Of a stretch of 64,000 nt of DNA, positions 36,869 through 46,600 are shown one piece after another. This DNA is from an uncultured Collinsella sp. GTDB lineage: Bacteria > Actinomycetota > Coriobacteriia > Coriobacteriales > Coriobacteriaceae. Both the position numbers and the translations under genes were made by a program. The DNA lies in the NCBI GenBank assembly GCA_900541685.1, contig UQKM01000001.1, positions 124,001-188,000 on the forward strand. The letters run 5' to 3'. Numbering within the stretch: position 1 is the first letter of the stretch; every line of letters begins with the position of its first letter. The notes under the pieces are model-generated. The model ran no database searches. It had not been told where the DNA came from and was given only the letters and a program-made list of their open reading frames with translations.

Positions 36869-37897
36869 GTGTCCAAGATGGATTCTACGCTCTCCTATAT
36901 TACTGACCAGTTGAAGGCGCTTACCTCGATTGCTTCACCTACGGGCTATACCCGTGCGGCTACTGACTATCTAATGGAAACGTTGCGCAATATGGGCTTT
37001 GGCCCCGAGCGCTCCAATAAGGGCAACGTGTTGGTTGAGCTTGGTGGCGAGGGTGAGTCGCTCGTACTGGCGAGCCATGTCGATACCCTGGGCGCCATGG
37101 TACGCTCCATTAAGGACAATGGTCGCCTGCGCCCCACGACGCTCGGCGGGCACCAGTGGTCTACGGCCGATGGCGAGAACTGCACCGTTTACACGCGCGA
37201 TGGCAATGTCTACACGGGCGTGGTCCTCAATACCGAGCCTTCGGCGCATGTGGCCGATGAGCCGGTTAAGACCATCGAGAAGAACATGGAAATCCTGCTC
37301 GACGAGAACGTCGATAGCAAGGATGATGTCCTCGAGCTGGGTATTCAGACGGGCGATATCATCGCCATGGATCCGCGCACCACGGTGACGGAAAGCGGCT
37401 ACATTAAGAGCCGCTTTCTGGATGACAAGCTGTCGGCGGCGATTCTGCTGGGTCTGGCCCGCGCCGTTGCTGACGGCGAGGTGTCGCTTTCGCGCAAGGT
37501 GTCCCTGCTCTTTACCGTGTACGAGGAGGTCGGCCACGGCGGCGCTTTCGTGCCGGCCGACACGCGCGAGATGATCAGCGTTGACATGGGCTGCGTGGGT
37601 GACGACCTGGGCTGCACCGAGCGCATGGTGTCGATCTGCGCCAAGGATTCGGGTGGCCCCTACAACTACGATCTGGTGACCACGCTGTCCAATATCGCGC
37701 GCGAGCTTAAGCTCGATTACGCCATCGACGTGTACCCGCATTACGGTTCGGACGTCGAGGCCACGCTCTCTGCCGGCTACGACATCCGTCACGGCCTGAT
37801 CGGCCCCGGCGTGTACGCGAGCCACAACTACGAGCGCAGCCACATCGACGGTGTGCGTAACACCTTTGAGCTGGTCCGCGCCTACGTGCAGCGCTAA
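36869..37897 (+). CDS. M42-family aminopeptidase
   Basis: The protein has 342 residues from GTG 36869, which has GAAAGGG at a good distance. ATG 36878 is a possible alternative. It is a metallopeptidase of the M42 glutamyl aminopeptidase/cellulase-M group. Metal-site motifs are SHVDTLGAMV, FLDDKLSAAI and YEEVGHGG, with a late histidine in HNYERSHIDG. Such enzymes form large oligomers that trim peptides in the cytoplasm. The gene stands alone, and a terminator follows. Confidence 0.92.
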   Translation: MSKMDSTLSYITDQLKALTSIASPTGYTRAATDYLMETLRNMGFGPERSNKGNVLVELGGEGESLVLASHVDTLGAMVRSIKDNGRLRPTTLGGHQWSTADGENCTVYTRDGNVYTGVVLNTEPSAHVADEPVKTIEKNMEILLDENVDSKDDVLELGIQTGDIIAMDPRTTVTESGYIKSRFLDDKLSAAILLGLARAVADGEVSLSRKVSLLFTVYEEVGHGGAFVPADTREMISVDMGCVGDDLGCTERMVSICAKDSGGPYNYDLVTTLSNIARELKLDYAIDVYPHYGSDVEATLSAGYDIRHGLIGPGVYASHNYERSHIDGVRNTFELVRAYVQR

Positions 37898-37930
37898 GGA
37901 AGCAGTTTGCGACTCGGCTGACCAATCGCT

Positions 37931-37956
37931 AAGGCCCGATTTCTCGGGCCTTTTTT
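37931..37956 (+). terminator. Intrinsic terminator of the M42 peptidase gene
   Basis: AAGGCCCGA pairs with TCGGGCCTT and is followed by a run of T. Confidence 0.93.
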
Positions 37957-37983
37957 CGCTTTAGGTCGTTTAGTATTATGATG

Positions 37984-38018
37984 TAAGTAATCTATTAATT
38001 AAACACGTAAATTACTTA
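37984..38018 (+). promoter_or_regulatory. Palindromic operator candidate of the HipA-like gene
   Basis: TAAGTAAT (37984-37991) and ATTACTTA (38011-38018) are perfect 8-bp inverted arms with 19 bp between them. They lie 17 bp before the start codon in an AT-rich stretch. A protein with a helix-turn-helix, such as the product itself, could bind here. Confidence 0.5.
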
Positions 38019-38035
38019 ACGAGGTGATGCGGTGT

Positions 38036-39409
38036 ATGGATACGTCTGAGTACTTATCTATGGGTGATGCCGCCCGCCTGTTGGGCGTTACGAAAGCCCG
38101 CATATCGCAACTTGCCGCATCGGGGACGCTTGTGTGCGATATTGTGGGCGGCCGGAAGATGGTCGAGTACAATTCTGCGACCGCCTACCAAAAGGTCCGC
38201 AAGCGAGGACGCCGTCCTGCGGCCGATGTGGGACGCAAGTTTACGCTGATGTCGGCCGACCATGAGGTCGCGCATGTCTCATTTGATCCGACGCGTGAGT
38301 TTCCCTTCGAAATCGCCGAGGTCCTCGATGCGCAACGAATGCCGTTTGGCACATGCTCGAGCTCTTCTCCTACGGTGAATAAACGGGAGCTCAACGTGTG
38401 GTGGAGCCATCGGTCGGTGCCTGACGTTCGCCCTGGACTCGTCTCGCGCTATCGTGAACTGGGAATTGCCAGTGGCATCGAGGTTCCGGTTCGGTGCCTG
38501 GGCTTATCGCTTTCGGATTGTTATTGGCTGCGGCCGGCCGATTGCGCCGAACTCAAATGGCAAAGCATCAATTACTTTGAGAACGAATTTGAGCGATCGG
38601 CGCCCGAAGAGCGTTCGGGTTGGCTGGAAGGCATCGGTCTAAATAATCCGGATAACACGTCCGAGGGCGAGCTCCCTAAATCGTGGATGATCCGAAACGG
38701 CATTCGCGTTTTGGCTAAAGGGTGCGGGATGGACGACCAACGGCCCTTTAACGAGGCAGTTGCAACGGCTCTGCATCGTCGCTTGCTTTCCAAGGGGGAG
38801 TTTGTTCCTTACACGGTTGAGCGCATGTTCGATGGCCCTGTGTGTCTGTGCGACGACTTTCTTGACGGCCGCGAGGAATATGTTCCGGCTGTTTACGTTA
38901 AGGGCGCATTTGGTAGCCAGCGGGGAAACTCGACATACGATCGATACTGTTGCTACCTCGGCAAGCATGGTGTCGATGAGGCCGCTGTGAGAAGGTCTAT
39001 GTCGCAGACGATTGTCTGCGATGCCCTTTTGGCCAACAGCGACCGCCATTGGCGAAACTTCGGCATCATCCGCAATGTCGACACCCTGGAGATAAAACCT
39101 GCTCCGCTGTTCGATAGCGGCAACTGCCTGTGGTACAACGTACCAACTGCCGTGCTCGCAGCTGGGGAGTTTGGGTTTTCCGCTAAGCCGTTTGGGCCCG
39201 ACCCTTCCGTCCAGCTGGCGCTTGCGGATTTGCTCGATTGGTTCGATTCGTCGCGGCTCAACGGATTTGTTGATGAAGCGATCGAGATTCTTTCGCAGAG
39301 CGAGTGGGCGACGGCGGAGGGTCGACTCGAGGCCATTCACCGCGGCCTTGAGCGTCGCGTAATCGAGGTTGGTGCCGCTGTTGAGGTACTTCGACACGTG
39401 CAGCGATAA
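38036..39409 (+). CDS. HipA-like kinase with N-terminal helix-turn-helix
   Basis: This 457-residue protein joins a DNA-binding domain to a HipA-like kinase domain. Residues 4-35 form an excisionase/MerR-type helix-turn-helix (YLSMGDAARLLGVTKARISQL). The kinase part has the catalytic loop NSDRHWRNFG near residue 332 and the metal-binding FDSGNCL near 358. No separate HipB gene is beside it. ATG 38036 has GAGG 11 bp upstream, although GTG 38024 and ATG 38027 are possible. The fused helix-turn-helix may play the role of HipB. GC content is slightly lower than that of the neighbours. Confidence 0.8.
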   Translation: MDTSEYLSMGDAARLLGVTKARISQLAASGTLVCDIVGGRKMVEYNSATAYQKVRKRGRRPAADVGRKFTLMSADHEVAHVSFDPTREFPFEIAEVLDAQRMPFGTCSSSSPTVNKRELNVWWSHRSVPDVRPGLVSRYRELGIASGIEVPVRCLGLSLSDCYWLRPADCAELKWQSINYFENEFERSAPEERSGWLEGIGLNNPDNTSEGELPKSWMIRNGIRVLAKGCGMDDQRPFNEAVATALHRRLLSKGEFVPYTVERMFDGPVCLCDDFLDGREEYVPAVYVKGAFGSQRGNSTYDRYCCYLGKHGVDEAAVRRSMSQTIVCDALLANSDRHWRNFGIIRNVDTLEIKPAPLFDSGNCLWYNVPTAVLAAGEFGFSAKPFGPDPSVQLALADLLDWFDSSRLNGFVDEAIEILSQSEWATAEGRLEAIHRGLERRVIEVGAAVEVLRHVQR

Positions 39410-39417
39410 ACCCGCGG

Positions 39418-40518
39418 CTACTTAAGCGCGCCGGTCACGGTGCCGCCGCCCAGGACGATGTCGCCCCGATAGACGACGACGGCCTGTCCGGGGGCGATGG
39501 CGCGCTGCGGCTCGTCAAAGGTCAGCAACATTTGCCCGTCTTCGCCGCGCGTAAGGGTCGCTGCCTGGTCTTTCTGTCGGTAGCGGTACTTGGCGCCCAC
39601 GCGAATGCCGCCGGCATCGAGCTCGGCCTCCATGCACTCTGCCGGCGCGCTCCAAATCCACTCATTGGCAGTTAGCGCCGCCGCGGTTAGGTCCTCGGCT
39701 TCGCCCAGATGCACAATGTTGTTGGCGGCGTCGACGCCCGTTACGTACACGGGATGCGCCATCGCGACGCCCAGGCCCTTGCGCTGGCCGATGGTATAGC
39801 GCAGCGCGCCGCTATGGCGTCCGACCACGCTGCCGTCGCGCCACACAATGTCGCCCGGTGCAGCGGCATGTCCGCAGCGGCGCTCGATATAGCCCGCGTA
39901 GTCGCCGTCCGGGATAAAGCAGATGTCCTCGCTTTCGGCCTTCTTGGCGTTGGCAAAGTCCTGCTCGGCGGCAATGCGGCGCACGTCGCGCTCTTTGTCC
40001 AGCCCTGCCAGCGGAAAGATCGTGCGTGCCAGGCGCTCTTGCGTGAGCGAATATAAAAAGTAACTCTGGTCCTTCTTAGGGTCCTCGCCGCGGTGCAGCT
40101 GCCAGGTGCCGTCTGCCGCCTGGCTTGTTTTGGCGTAATGTCCCGTTGCGATGTAGTCACAGCCCATATCGAGCGCCGCATCGAGCAGCGCGCCAAACTT
40201 AATGTGGCGGTTGCAGATGATGCACGGGTTGGGCGTCAGCCCTTCCTGGTAGGCGTTCACAAAGCGCTCGATCACGTTGCGGTCGAAGGTCTGCTGCAGG
40301 TCGAGCACATGGTGGGGTATCCCCAGGCGCTCGGCGACGGCCTTTGCATCGGCGATGTCGCGGTCGACTTTACTCATGCCCGTGGCGGGGTCGGGTGCGG
40401 GGCAGGTGAGACGCATGGTGGCGCCGACGCATTCGTAGCCCTGGCGCTTGAGCAGGTACGCGGTCACGCTGGAATCGACGCCGCCGCTCATGGCGACGAG
40501 CACGCGCTTGTTGTGCAT
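39418..40518 (-). CDS. mnmA: tRNA 2-thiouridine(34) synthase
   Basis: This 366-residue tRNA thiolase uses ATP and sulfur from a cysteine desulfurase to modify U34 of Lys, Glu and Gln tRNAs. The PP-loop is SGGVDSSVTAY. The catalytic cysteines lie in NPCIICNRHIKFG and SEDICFIP. The C-terminal domains are complete. AAGGAGA before ATG 40518 supports the start. A terminator separates it from cysK upstream on the same strand. Confidence 0.95.
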   Translation of the reverse strand: MHNKRVLVAMSGGVDSSVTAYLLKRQGYECVGATMRLTCPAPDPATGMSKVDRDIADAKAVAERLGIPHHVLDLQQTFDRNVIERFVNAYQEGLTPNPCIICNRHIKFGALLDAALDMGCDYIATGHYAKTSQAADGTWQLHRGEDPKKDQSYFLYSLTQERLARTIFPLAGLDKERDVRRIAAEQDFANAKKAESEDICFIPDGDYAGYIERRCGHAAAPGDIVWRDGSVVGRHSGALRYTIGQRKGLGVAMAHPVYVTGVDAANNIVHLGEAEDLTAAALTANEWIWSAPAECMEAELDAGGIRVGAKYRYRQKDQAATLTRGEDGQMLLTFDEPQRAIAPGQAVVVYRGDIVLGGGTVTGALK

Positions 40519-40548
40519 GGGGAGGTTCTCCTTGGTGGCATGTGGCCA

Positions 40549-40587
40549 AAAAAGAAAAGCGGCGCGGGAGGCTGGTTCCGCGCCGCA
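40549..40587 (-). terminator. Intrinsic terminator after cysK
   Basis: On the minus strand GCGGCGCGG pairs with CCGCGCCGC, followed by TTTTCTTTTTT. It lies between cysK and mnmA. Confidence 0.92.
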
Positions 40588-40698
40588 GACATTGTAGCAA
40601 GTTCGGGCGTCCTGTGGGACACCCTGTTGGGATGAGCTCAGGCTGCCAGAAGAGAGGGGAGACCGGCGTGCCTTGGACTCGTTCTAGGAACGAGAGCT

Positions 40699-41637
40699 CT
40701 AGTCCTGGAAGAGTGCCGTGGACAGGTAGCGCTCGCCGGTGTCGGCGAGCAGCGCCACGATGGTCTTGCCCTCGTTCTCGGGGCGCTTGGCCAGCTGCAG
40801 TGCGGCCCACACGGCGGCGCCGGACGAAATGCCCACGAGCACGCCCTCCTTGTGGCCCACGGCGCGGCCGGTGGCAAAGGCGTCGTCGTTCTCGACGGGG
40901 ATGATCTCGTCGTAGACCTGGGTGTCGAGGACGTCGGGCACAAAGCCGGCACCGATACCCTGGATCTTGTGCGGGCCGGCCTGGCCTTTAGAGAGCACCG
41001 GGGAGGTGGCGGGCTCGACGGCGACGACCTGAATCTCGGGGTTTTGCTCCTTGAGGAACTCGCCCACGCCGGTCACGGTGCCGCCGGTGCCGACGCCGGC
41101 GACGAAGATGTCGACCTTGCCGTCGGTGTCGTCCCAGATCTCGGGGCCGGTCGTGGCCTTGTGAATGGCCGGGTTCGCGGGGTTCACAAACTGGCCGGCG
41201 ATGATGCTGTTGGGGGTCTCCTTCTGCAACTCTTCGGCCTTGGCGATAGCGCCCTTCATTCCTTTGGAGCCGTCGGTGAGCACGAGCTGCGCACCGTATG
41301 CCTGCATCAGCTTGCGGCGCTCGACGGACATGGTCTCGGGCATGGTGATGATCACCTTGTAGCCGCGGGCGGCCGCCACCGAGGCGATGCCGACGCCGGT
41401 GTTGCCGCTCGTGGGCTCGATGATGGTGTAGTCGCCGCCACGCACGAGCTTGCCTGCCTTCTCGGCCTCGTCAATCATGTTCTTGGCGACGCGGTCTTTA
41501 ACGGATCCGGCGGGGTTGAAGTATTCCAGCTTGACGAGCACGCGGGCCTTGAGGTCCTCATCGGCCTCAAAGTGAGTGAGCTCCAGAAGCGGAGTGTGGC
41601 CGATAAGCTGATCGATGGATGTGTACACATTGCTCAT
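40699..41637 (-). CDS. cysK: Cysteine synthase A
   Basis: This 312-residue PLP enzyme makes cysteine from O-acetylserine and sulfide. The PLP lysine is in NPAGSVKDRVAKNM. The substrate loop is EPTSGNTGVGIASVAAARG and the phosphate-binding loop is GVGTGGTVTGVG. It starts at 41637, about 250 bp from the divergent Rrf2 gene. An Rrf2-type regulator next to cysK suggests sulfur-dependent control as for CymR. Confidence 0.96.
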   Translation of the reverse strand: MSNVYTSIDQLIGHTPLLELTHFEADEDLKARVLVKLEYFNPAGSVKDRVAKNMIDEAEKAGKLVRGGDYTIIEPTSGNTGVGIASVAAARGYKVIITMPETMSVERRKLMQAYGAQLVLTDGSKGMKGAIAKAEELQKETPNSIIAGQFVNPANPAIHKATTGPEIWDDTDGKVDIFVAGVGTGGTVTGVGEFLKEQNPEIQVVAVEPATSPVLSKGQAGPHKIQGIGAGFVPDVLDTQVYDEIIPVENDDAFATGRAVGHKEGVLVGISSGAAVWAALQLAKRPENEGKTIVALLADTGERYLSTALFQD

Positions 41638-41890
41638 GGTGAACCTCCAAAGTGTTCAAATGACTGGATACCGTGTGGTTTTACGGTGTGTGTAGCAACG
41701 AAACCCACAAACCTTATGGGTTGTTCGTTTTGCTGTTGGCAAGCATAGTAGGCACTAAAGCCTAGTAATGCAATAGGAAATAGAAGATTATTACGAGTCG
41801 ATTAACCATCTTGACGGGAATAGGTATTTTCAAAACCAATATTTCGGCTAGAATTTCTACGAATTAAAAGACCGAAAGGCAGCAATATAT

Positions 41891-42319
41891 ATGTTGGTTT
41901 CCACAAAGGGCAGATATGCCCTGCGCGTTATGGTCGACCTGGCCGAGCACCAGGCGGCAGGCCGCATTCCCCTCAAAGAGATCGCCGCGCGTCAGGGGAT
42001 TTCGGAGAAGTATCTGGAGAACATTTTGGCCACACTCGTGCGCGCCAATATGCTCTCGGGCATGCGCGGCAAGGGCGGTGGTTACGTGCTCACGCGCCCG
42101 CCCGAGCAGTACACGGTGGGCGAGATTCTGCGCCTGACCGAGGGTAGTCTGGCACCGGTCGCCTGCCTGGATGGCGACTGCAAGGGTTGTTCGCGCTCTG
42201 ACGAGTGTCCCACACTCGATGTGTGGAAGAACCTGGACAAGCTCATCAACGACTACCTCGATGGCGTGACGCTCGATACGCTCGTCGCCCCCAGCGAGGG
42301 CTACGACTACGTCATCTAG
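41891..42319 (+). CDS. Rrf2-family transcription regulator (CymR/IscR-like)
   Basis: This 142-residue regulator has the Rrf2 winged helix. It starts MLVSTKGRYALRVMVDLAEH and has the recognition region ISEKYLENILATLVRANMLSGMRGKGGGYVL. Cysteines lie in VACLDGDCKGCSRSDECPT, a pattern that may bind an iron-sulfur cluster as in IscR, although CymR-like members sense the CysK complex instead. Divergence from cysK favours a role in sulfur metabolism. AAGG lies upstream of the ATG at 41891. Confidence 0.9.
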   Translation: MLVSTKGRYALRVMVDLAEHQAAGRIPLKEIAARQGISEKYLENILATLVRANMLSGMRGKGGGYVLTRPPEQYTVGEILRLTEGSLAPVACLDGDCKGCSRSDECPTLDVWKNLDKLINDYLDGVTLDTLVAPSEGYDYVI

Positions 42320-42388
42320 CCCCACCTGCTATTGGGGGACGGGGTAGAAATGGTAGATTTTCCTGCCCTCTGAGGCTCGACAAATGGC

Positions 42389-42425
42389 AAGGCCGCCCAT
42401 CGTTGCGATGGACGGCCTTCGTTTT
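42389..42425. terminator. Shared terminator between convergent genes
   Basis: AAGGCCGCCCATCG (42389-42402) pairs with CGATGGACGGCCTT (42406-42419) with one mismatch, and a short T-run follows. It lies between the Rrf2 gene and the convergent membrane-protein gene. Confidence 0.8.
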
Positions 42426-42456
42426 GGCGTGTTGTGGCGGTCCGTATCCGGTCGCT

Positions 42457-42822
42457 TTAGTTCCGGGCGATGCTGTCGAGAATGCTGCGCATGATGGATA
42501 CCAGGATGCTGCCCATAAACGCCGATCCAAAGCTGGCGATGGAGATACCCGCGCCCAGCAGATTGACCGACAGGTAGCTGGCCAGCTCGAGCATAAAGCT
42601 GTTGACCACAAGCTGAAAAATACCAAGCGTGATAATAGTGAGTGGCAGCGAGATGACCGTCAGGAACGGCTTAACGAGCGAGTCGACGATGTTGAGGAAC
42701 AGTCCCACGAAGGCAAAGCAGACCCAGGCGTCGGCCATGCCGAAGGGCTGAATGCCGGGGACGAGAAACGTTGCGATCGCGATGGCGATTGAGGTCAAAA
42801 GCCAGTTGAGCATAAAGCGCAT
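42457..42822 (-). CDS. Membrane protein of the phage-holin-IV-like family
   Basis: The protein has 121 residues from ATG 42822, which is preceded by AAAGGA. It has four hydrophobic segments, beginning MRFMLNWLLTSIAIAIATF. It resembles the PF04020 (DUF360/phage holin family 4) group, which is mostly chromosomal and not phage-encoded. The family markers DSLVKPFLTVISLPLTIITLG are present. Its function is unknown. No phage gene is near. Confidence 0.88.
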   Translation of the reverse strand: MRFMLNWLLTSIAIAIATFLVPGIQPFGMADAWVCFAFVGLFLNIVDSLVKPFLTVISLPLTIITLGIFQLVVNSFMLELASYLSVNLLGAGISIASFGSAFMGSILVSIMRSILDSIARN

Positions 42823-43145
42823 GGTGTGAATCCTTTCTTGCGCATGGCGTGGTGAGGGAGCGTGAGAGGCACATGCCTTTGCAACTCGGACAGATGCTCG
42901 GGCACGGCTCTGTTTGGCCGCCCATTGTCTCAAATATTCGTGGAGCTTACGTGCGCATTCGGTTTCAAAACGGCGTTCGTCCTGAAAAACGCGCCGCTGG
43001 CAGAGAGTCTTGTCGCTTTAGTTTGGTGGTGTGCTACACTGCTACGGGCAAAAGCCACAGGCGTTGCCCTATTGCATAGAACGGGCGAACGATGCCCGAT
43101 GTCAGTATCAACTTCGATGCCTTATGGCGGGTTTGGCGGTGATCG
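42823..43145. other. Intergenic region before the YerC-like gene
   Basis: I see no supportable gene here. The region separates two divergent genes and must hold both promoters. I find TACACT near 43033 as the best -10-like sequence for the plus-strand gene. Confidence 0.4.
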
Positions 43146-43445
43146 ATGAATATCGAGAACATGTTTGACAAGCCTGATGTCAAGCAGCTGGTCCACGCAT
43201 TTAGTCTTTTGGATGACGAGAAGGATATCCAGGCGTTTTTGACCGATATCTGCACGCCGCGCGAGATCTGCGATCTTTCGCAACGTCTGCAGGTTGCGCG
43301 TTATCTGGATGAGGGCGAGCCTTATGTTGAGGTTCAGGCCCGCACCGGCGCTTCGTCCACTACGGTGAGCCGCGTGTCCAAGGCACTCAACGGCGAGTAC
43401 GGCGGCTATCGCAAGATCCTCATCAAGCTGGAGGATGGCGAGTAG
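43146..43445 (+). CDS. YerC/TrpR-like DNA-binding protein
   Basis: This 99-residue helical protein matches the TrpR-related YerC/YecD family. The helix-turn-helix lies in YVEVQARTGASSTTVSRVSKAL, with TPREICDLSQRLQVARYL before it. Members are believed to act as DNA-binding regulators, with no known ligand. The ribosome-binding site is weak. It precedes the addB/addA pair, but a terminator and a hairpin stand between them. Confidence 0.9.
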   Translation: MNIENMFDKPDVKQLVHAFSLLDDEKDIQAFLTDICTPREICDLSQRLQVARYLDEGEPYVEVQARTGASSTTVSRVSKALNGEYGGYRKILIKLEDGE

Positions 43446-43471
43446 GCCAGCGGTAAAAACGAATTGCGCAG

Positions 43472-43499
43472 AACCGTCCCTTCGGGGGCGGTTTTTTGA
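43472..43499 (+). terminator. Intrinsic terminator after the YerC-like gene
   Basis: AACCGTCCC and GGGGCGGTT pair around a TTCG loop, followed by a T-run. Confidence 0.9.
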
Positions 43500-43504
43500 T
43501 CCTT

Positions 43505-43574
43505 TGGGGACGGAGGAAAACGGATCACTGGGTTAGACTGACCTCCTCGGTGATCCATTTTCCTCCGTCTCCAA
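43505..43574. repeat. Long GGGGACGGAGGAAAA hairpin
   Basis: TTGGGGACGGAGGAAAACGG with ATCAC (43505-43529) pairs with the 25-bp arm at 43550-43574, with two mismatches. Its right arm reappears alone at 29861-29884. It lies between a terminator and addB, so it does not need to act as a terminator. Confidence 0.85.
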
Positions 43575-43665
43575 GGGGTCAAATCTGTTGGCGTGGGGCA
43601 AATCTGTCCGCGCGGGCGGGTAGGATGAAAGCATTGAATATTGCGAACGGTTTGAGTGGAGGACC

Positions 43666-46600
43666 ATGCCTGTTCGAATCTATACCACCAACGCCGGCGC
43701 GGATTTGAGCGATGCCGAGGCGGCGCTGCTTGCCGACCTTATTGCCCGCCACGGGCGTGCCGTGCTGCTGGCGCCAACGTTTGCCGAGCTCGACCTGTGC
43801 CGTCATGATGCGGCGGAAGCCGGCGTTTCGCTGGGTATTGACTACAAGACGCCTACATCGTGGCTTCGCTCGCTTTGGGAGCTTTTGGGCGACGGGCGCG
43901 GTTTCGTCGACAACCTGCAGCGCCAGATGCTGTTTTCGGACATGGTAGCGCGTCTCGACGACGCCGACCTGCAGCCGCTTTCGCGCAGCCAGGGCACGGT
44001 GCGTATGCTCGCGCGTATGGCTCGCGATGTGCTGCCGGGTGTGGCAGGGACAGGTGCCGAGCGTTGCTGCGACAACGTTTGCAAGCCCAAGCCCAAAAGC
44101 GACGCCGAGGCTCGCGTGTTTGAACTTTTGTGCGCCTATGCGCGCGGTTTGGACCGTCGAGATATGGTCGAGCCCTGCGAGGCGGCTGACATTATGGCCG
44201 GCGCTTTGGCCGACAACCTGCCGGGGTGCGCCCGCGCCGTTTGCGTGCGCGGCGTCACGTCATTTACGTATAGCCTGCTCGAGCTGCTGTCCGCCGTGGC
44301 AAACAACGGGGGAGAGGTTGTCGTGCTGCTTGCCCGCGAGCAAGCGGCGATGCGCGAGGAGCTTGCCGCGGCATTTGATGTCCGCGGTGTGCTGTTTGAG
44401 ATCGCGCCGCTGGGGGAGGGCGCCGCCGCGCCCCAGACTGCCTCCAAGTCCGCTGCTCAGCCTGCCTTTATTGAGGTCGCCGGCCCCCATGCCCGTGCCC
44501 ATGCTTATGCGGACGTCATCGATAAGTTGGTGAAAGCGCACAAGGAGTCCAAGGACGATAAAGTTGCTGCAACACCCGCCGACCCCGTACGCGTGCTCGT
44601 TGTTTCTGCCCGGGCACCCCAGCTGTTCGGCGAGCTTGCCGCTCGTTTGGCGGCGCGCCACGTTGCTGCCGAGACGGCCGAGTTCACGGCGTTTTCCCAA
44701 TCCATTGCGGGCAGGCAGTTCACGGCGCTCGCCAACCTGATCGAGCGTATGAAGGCCGCCGACGAAGGGGCAGCTTCTAAGACTGAGTGGTGGCCCGCTC
44801 CGGAGCTTACCGACTGGATTTACAGCCCGCTTTCGGGTGCCGACGCCGCCAGCGCGCGCACGTTCGATAAGAATATGCGTCTTTCGCGCAGCAAGACTAC
44901 CGCGGGCGTTAAGAGCCTGCTGCAGAGCGTCCAAGGCCAGGTGAGGGGCGCGCGCAAGGCGGCGAGCGACGAGAACTGGTTTAAGAACGTGCCGTGTGTG
45001 GTTTCGGACGTGTTCCAGGCGCTGTGGCGCGACAAGCCCGTGACGGCGCTCAAGGCCATGCTTGCCGTTGCCGAGGTACTGCCCGATCGCGCGCTTGGTG
45101 GTCTCGACGGTCAGGCCCGTCGCCAGGCGGAGGTGGCCCTGCTGCGCCACGCGATCGACATCCTTATGAACGATGCTCGCGCGCTCGACGTGTCGCAGGC
45201 CGCGACCGTGCCCGTGCTCGATGGCATTCGCACCAAGGTGGACAAGCGTAGCACCGCCTACGATTACGAGACCTACGAGGTTGACCGTGCGCCACGTGCC
45301 CAGGTTCGCTTTGCTTCGCTTGCCGATGCGGCGGCTCTGCGCCCCGGCAGCTACGATGCCGTGCTGTTTGCCGATGTCGATCTGGACAGCTATCCGCTCT
45401 CACACGAAGAGGGGCCGCTGACCACGCTGACGGCGAGCCTCGGTCGCGAGGGCGTGACGCTTGAGCCTGCGGCCTTGCTGCGCGCACGCTTTGGCCGCGC
45501 GATGCAGGCGGCACGCGGCCTCGTTGTGCTCGCCCGCGTGACCCACGATCGCCAGGCGCGCGAGTGCTATCCGGCTGCCGTGTGGACCGAGTTGCGGGCG
45601 CATGCCGAGGCCGCTGGCGCCGCCAAGGTTGCGTGCGTGGGCGAGGGCAGTATCGTCGCCGATTTTGATCCAGCGGCCGGCGAGGGCATCGAGTGCAAGC
45701 GCGTCGCGTGCGAGGCTCCTCAGCATTTGAGTGAAGCGGCTGTGCCGTATCTGGTCCTGCGTCGCCGCGATGGCGAGGGCGAGAACGCGCCGCTCGTGCC
45801 GCGTCTGACGTCCGCCTCGCAGATCGAGGCGTATTCGACGTGCCCGCTGTGCTGGTTCGTGTCGTATCGCGTCAAGCCCCAGTCGATCGACGCTGGCTTT
45901 GGCAACATGGAGAAGGGCAACTTTGTCCACGATGTGCTGGAGCATCTGCATGCCCGCCTGCCCCAGGAGGGCATGCAGCGCGTGACGCCCGAGAATCTGC
46001 CGCGCGCTCAGGAGCTGCTGCGCGAGGTCTTTGACGAGACGTTGGCCGAGCACGCCGGCAAGCGAGGCACGGAGGGCCCGCTGGTGCCGCTCTCTGCGGT
46101 GGAGGAGCGCCAGGTGGCCGAGATCTTGCCGCAGCTGGAGGGCGTGCTTGCCTACGAGTCCGAGGCACTTGCCCCCTTTGCTCCGCGCTACCTGGAGTTC
46201 GCCTTCAACGAGCTCAAGGTCGAGTATGCCGGTTGGCCGCTTGGCGGGCGCATCGACCGCGTGGACGTGGACGCCGAGAATCGTGCCGTGGTGATCGACT
46301 ACAAGCATCGCACGGGCGTTGAGGAGTTTAAGCTCGCCGACCCTACGGTGCGCGACGAGGAATCGGGCACGGCGCCCATCGACGATCCGCGCTGGTTGCC
46401 GCCACATACCCAAACGCTCATCTACGCCCAGGCCATGCGCCGGGCGCTGGATTTGGACACCCGCGCGGCGCTCTACTTTTCGACCAAGGGCGGCAAGCCG
46501 GCGTTGCGCGGTGCCGCGAGCGCCGAGCTGCTCGAGGAAGAGCGCGGCGACGGTCGCATCCCGGGCCTTAAGAAAGGTTTCCCCGGCGAGGGTGGCAGCA

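Noticed and set aside
41638..41890. SAM riboswitch or T-box upstream of cysK
   Set aside because: I see no conserved core motifs. The divergent Rrf2 regulator is a more likely control.
42457..42822. Prophage remnant based on a holin-like gene
   Set aside because: The family is mostly chromosomal, and no other phage gene, integrase or attachment site is nearby.
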